DNA from: GW2011-AR15 sp964428335
GTDB taxonomy: Archaea; Nanobdellota; Nanobdellia; Woesearchaeales; GW2011-AR15
Length of the DNA: 50,380 nucleotides
Assembly (NCBI GenBank): GCA_964428335.1
Contig: CAYRXW010000011.1
Coordinates: forward strand, 1-50,380
Direction of reading: 5' to 3'
Part shown: piece after piece, positions 47,620-50,380 of the stretch
Layout: every line of letters starts with the position of its first letter
Numbering within the stretch: the stretch's first letter is position 1
Translations under genes and position numbers: made by a program
The notes under the pieces: model-generated
What the model was told of the DNA's origin: nothing
The model's input: only the letters and a program-made list of their open reading frames with translations
Database searches by the model: none

Positions 47620-48734
47620 AAATAGTGAAATCTACTGAGGACTTTGAAAAATTATCAGAACAGTGGAACGAATTGCTTGAAAAATCAAAAAATCAAAATA
47701 TTTTCCTGACCTGGGAATGGCTCTTTAGCTGGTGGGAGACATACTCTGAAAAAAAAGAGCTATTTATCATCCTGTTATATGAAAAAAATAGTCTTATCGG
47801 AATTTTCCCGGGCTATAGGAAGAAAAGCATGCTAAAAGAATTGAGATTTTTAGGAGATGAATATGTGGATTCATGCTATCTAGGGCAAATTCTTGATGAA
47901 AAATATCATGAGAAAGCTGAAAAAGAATTATTTGAAATAATCAGACAGGAAGGCCCAGCATATTTAAGGTACATGAAAAGCAGCAATTGTAAGATTGCAT
48001 GTAATGAATTAAATTTGCCAACTACTCATATCAGGTTAAGCGTATGCCCAAGAATAATCCTTCCAAAAAATGCCGAAGATTACCTTAAAACATTGAGTTC
48101 AAAAACAAGGTTCAACATTAAAAAATCAGAAAGAGGATTACTGCAGAAAGGATTTTATCCAGATGTAAAAAAAGGGCTGGATGCTTATGAGGCAATGCAG
48201 AACATTTTTTATCTAAATACAAAAAGATGGGAGAAGGGCCAAGGGATTTTTTCAGAAAAATTAAAATTCTTTCTTTTGAAAGTGAGCAAAAGGCTGGGGA
48301 AAAGAGGACATCTTGAGATATTATTTCTCAAACTAAATGATGAATTCATTGCATATAACCTAAATTTCATCTATAACGAGACTGTTTTTGTTTATTCAGC
48401 AGCTTTTGATGCTTCAAAAAAAGAGGTTTATGGCAGCTTTAGCCCTGGATTATACCTGAATTACATTAATTTAAAAAACTCAATAGAACATGGATTTAGG
48501 ATTTTTGATATGCTTAGAGGTGAAAATCCATATAAATTGAAACTTGCAAACAGTTTCACCTATAATGATGCAGTAATGTTTTCAAAAAAAAATGATTTCC
48601 TTTTTAGGCTTTACATGAAGTATGTACAATGCCTTAATGTCGCTTCTTATCATATTGAATCAAAGGTTTCAGAAAAAACAAAAAGTGCGGTTCTAAAACT
48701 TATTCCAAAAAGCCTGCTGAGGGTTATAAGATGA
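47610..48734 (+). CDS. GNAT/FemAB-like acyltransferase (CelD/BcsL-type)
   Basis: The protein has 374 residues. FLTWEWLFSWWETYSEKKEL is the N-terminal signature of the CelD/Acetyltransf_6 family. SSKTRFNIKKSERGLLQKG and the late GEVYGSFSPGLYLNYI-like segment (KEVYGSFSPGLYLNYINLK) with FDMLRGENPYKLKL match its second GNAT half. In bacteria such proteins are found in exopolysaccharide and cellulose loci and are thought to acylate glycans. It overlaps the glycosyltransferase by 10 bp and the flippase by 4 bp. Confidence 0.85.
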   Translation: MEIKIVKSTEDFEKLSEQWNELLEKSKNQNIFLTWEWLFSWWETYSEKKELFIILLYEKNSLIGIFPGYRKKSMLKELRFLGDEYVDSCYLGQILDEKYHEKAEKELFEIIRQEGPAYLRYMKSSNCKIACNELNLPTTHIRLSVCPRIILPKNAEDYLKTLSSKTRFNIKKSERGLLQKGFYPDVKKGLDAYEAMQNIFYLNTKRWEKGQGIFSEKLKFFLLKVSKRLGKRGHLEILFLKLNDEFIAYNLNFIYNETVFVYSAAFDASKKEVYGSFSPGLYLNYINLKNSIEHGFRIFDMLRGENPYKLKLANSFTYNDAVMFSKKNDFLFRLYMKYVQCLNVASYHIESKVSEKTKSAVLKLIPKSLLRVIR

Positions 48735-49969
48735 TAAAAAAACTTGCAAGAAATAAGCTTTTGGTGAATTCATTTTTTTTGATTTCATCAGCTGCAGCAC
48801 ATTCGATTACAGGTTTTGTCTTTTATATAATAATCGCAAGGCTTTTTAGTGCAGAGGATTTAGGGCTGTCAGTAAACCTTCTGACAAGCCTAAGCCTTGT
48901 AATGGTATTATCCCACTTTGGCTTTTCAGAGTCTATAATAAAATTTTATAAGAAAAGCAGGGAAAAAGAAAACTTGATTGGCACAAGCATTTTTGTATCA
49001 GGATTATTGTCTCTATTTTTTGCTTTTGCAATATTAGTTTTAATGTGCATCAAAATCCCCAGCATGATAGTTTTTTTCTCAAATTACCTTGCATATGCAT
49101 TCCTGTTTTTAATAATGTCTTCTGTCTGGTCTATCTCTATACTTTTTGATTCAATATATATTGCAATGGAAAGAGCAGAATATGTTCTAATAAAAACTCT
49201 TATATTCAGCTTTTTTAAGGTTATGCTCCCTTTCGTCTTTATCTCTTTAGGGTTCTTTGGAATATATAGCTCATGGACAATTGCAGCGCTAATTTCGCTT
49301 ATACTCATGCAGAAAATAAGGAAATTCAGTTTTAAACTTAGCATAAATGTCGGCCTGCTTAGGAAAGTAATAAGTTTCAGCTTTGTAAATTATATTGGAA
49401 ACATTTCATACTGGCTTAGGAATTTTCTCGTGCCTTTCATAATAACCTTGGTTTATGGAGCAGCAAGCGCAGCATTTTTTTATGTTCCTTTAAGGCTTTT
49501 GGACCTTATGCTAATAGTGCCAAAATCTACAGGAAGGGCATTATTTGCCCAGGGTTCAAAAAATAAAAAGTCAAAAGGAGTTGCAGTTGCATTTTTTTTA
49601 AGTATTGCTTCATCATTTTTTTTCATCTTTGTTTTTTTTGCGTTTGGAGTGAAGCTGCTTTCAGTATATGGGATGGACTACGTAAAAAACAGTTTTGCAG
49701 TTCTTAAGGTACTTTCAGTATATGGCTTATTCATGGCAATAAATGAAATCTTGCTAACGCAGGCGCAGCATAATTCAGATTCAAAAGAGATTTTAACAAT
49801 AAGGGTGCTTTCTTCCATGCTTTCATTAGCAAGCCTACTATATCTATCTAAATATGGCTTGATTGGATTTGCATATGCTTTCCTGTTTGGAGAAGCAATT
49901 GCTTTTATTTTTGTGGTCATATCAAGGATAAACCTCAATAGTATTGTAACTGGAGGCAGAAGAAAATGA
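48731..49969 (+). CDS. Wzx-type oligosaccharide flippase
   Basis: The 412-residue protein has about 12 to 13 membrane helices. The N-terminus LLVNSFFLISSAAAHSITGF followed by ARLFSAEDLGLSV is typical of the polysaccharide (RfbX/MOP) flippase family. It flips lipid-linked oligosaccharides across the membrane. The gene is coupled to its neighbours by ATGA overlaps on both sides. In this operon it would export the repeat unit built by the glycosyltransferases. Confidence 0.92.
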   Translation: MIKKLARNKLLVNSFFLISSAAAHSITGFVFYIIIARLFSAEDLGLSVNLLTSLSLVMVLSHFGFSESIIKFYKKSREKENLIGTSIFVSGLLSLFFAFAILVLMCIKIPSMIVFFSNYLAYAFLFLIMSSVWSISILFDSIYIAMERAEYVLIKTLIFSFFKVMLPFVFISLGFFGIYSSWTIAALISLILMQKIRKFSFKLSINVGLLRKVISFSFVNYIGNISYWLRNFLVPFIITLVYGAASAAFFYVPLRLLDLMLIVPKSTGRALFAQGSKNKKSKGVAVAFFLSIASSFFFIFVFFAFGVKLLSVYGMDYVKNSFAVLKVLSVYGLFMAINEILLTQAQHNSDSKEILTIRVLSSMLSLASLLYLSKYGLIGFAYAFLFGEAIAFIFVVISRINLNSIVTGGRRK

Positions 49970-50380
49970 AGTTTAAAGATTTTTTAAAATATATTGAATC
50001 AGACTTATTTAGGTATGAGGGCAAGAAAGGTTTTAGAGCGTTCATAAAAACATTTTTTCTCTGCCCAGGCTTCAAGTACACTTTCATAATGAGGCTTTGC
50101 AGCTTTTTAGATGGAAGCTTCCTGGTTTTCCCATTTTTAGTGTTGCTTGAACATTACAAAATAAAATATGGCATATCTATCAGCCATAAGACAAATATTG
50201 GCAAAGGATTTTTCATAGGCCACTATGGTTGCATTGTTGTCCACCCAAAAGCAGTCATAGGGAAGAACTGCAATATATCCCATGAAGTCACTATAGGGAA
50301 AAAGAACCGAGGAAAAAAGGCAGGGTATCCTGTCATAGGGAATAACGTCTATATAGCTCCAGGGGCAAAGATAATAGGCT
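49966..50380 (+). CDS. Hexapeptide-repeat (serine O-acetyltransferase-like) acetyltransferase, partial
   Basis: The gene begins with an ATG overlapping the flippase stop and runs off the window after 138 codons. The N-terminal ~70 residues are a helical lead-in (FLKYIESDLFRYEGKKGFRA). The left-handed beta-helix repeats then start: ISISHKTNIGKGFFIGHYG, VVHPKAVIGKNCNISHEVTI and YPVIGNNVYIAPGAKI. The lead-in plus GHYG and HEVTIG motifs resemble CysE-like transferases, which in glycan operons acetylate sugars. The end is unknown. Confidence 0.85.
   Translation, partial: MKFKDFLKYIESDLFRYEGKKGFRAFIKTFFLCPGFKYTFIMRLCSFLDGSFLVFPFLVLLEHYKIKYGISISHKTNIGKGFFIGHYGCIVVHPKAVIGKNCNISHEVTIGKKNRGKKAGYPVIGNNVYIAPGAKIIG

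Overview
The window comes from an AT-rich archaeal chromosome. Archaeal-type information genes fill it: exosome Rrp4/Rrp41/Rrp42, SBDS, proteasome alpha, RNase P Pop5, RpoK, S7/S12/L30e/NusA, S17e, L37e, Alba, an Lsm protein and an Orc1/Cdc6-family ATPase. All four tRNAs carry an intron after position 37, and none encodes CCA. First genes of transcription units sit a near-constant 25-28 bp from the centre of a TATA box, so many transcripts look leaderless; internal operon genes carry GGTGA-type ribosome-binding sites. The many small membrane or secreted proteins and a short N-terminal anchor of the form KGQxSIFIIVGIVL suggest a DPANN lineage (Woesearchaeota/Pacearchaeota-like). That lineage call is an inference from gene style, not from a phylogeny.

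Layout. 1-396 is the start of a B12-dependent ribonucleotide reductase, with paired 12-bp palindromes behind its promoter. 781-1143 is a small lipoprotein. 1423-5624 is the exosome/proteasome superoperon on the minus strand, ending in rpoK. 5726-7707 holds a membrane-anchored phosphodiester glycosidase and a membrane protein. 7756-10448 holds three intron-containing tRNAs (Leu, Gly, Arg), each followed by an unusual structured duplication of its own 3' end, interleaved with L37e-Lsm, a histidine phosphatase and S17e-Alba. 10555-13103 has RDD, SppA, a coiled-coil membrane protein and NAD kinase. 13238-15388 is a prolyl-tRNA synthetase fused to an N-terminal B3/B4 editing-type domain. 15446-17966 has a nucleotidyltransferase/HEPN-like protein with an internally duplicated NT domain and a Fis-type HTH protein. 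18068-24342 is mixed: a secreted Lon-like protease, a winged-helix regulator with a five-copy TGAGAC cluster, HIT, tRNA-Met, CPBP and an MtaB-type radical SAM enzyme. 24436-26152 is the S7-S12-NusA-L30e operon. 26319-36074 is an accessory stretch with many unrecognised genes, including a four-gene minus-strand cluster, plus an AbrB-PhoU regulator, a kinase-like protein, apt, a Rieske protein and a metallophosphoesterase. 36117-37349 is a repeat-bearing intergenic region beside Orc1/Cdc6, a candidate replication origin. 37462-42036 encodes a giant anchored Cys-rich surface protein. 42537-44024 is a TPM / zinc-ribbon / LemA operon. 44401-50380 is a tightly overlapping surface-polysaccharide operon (two glycosyltransferases, deacetylase, FemAB/CelD-like acyltransferase, flippase, hexapeptide acetyltransferase) that runs off the end.

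The observations most worth pursuing are the tRNA-3'-end structured elements, the ProRS-B3/B4 fusion, the duplicated-NT/HEPN protein, the candidate origin, the TGAGAC operator cluster, and GATGA/GATGA hairpins shared between introns of different tRNAs.
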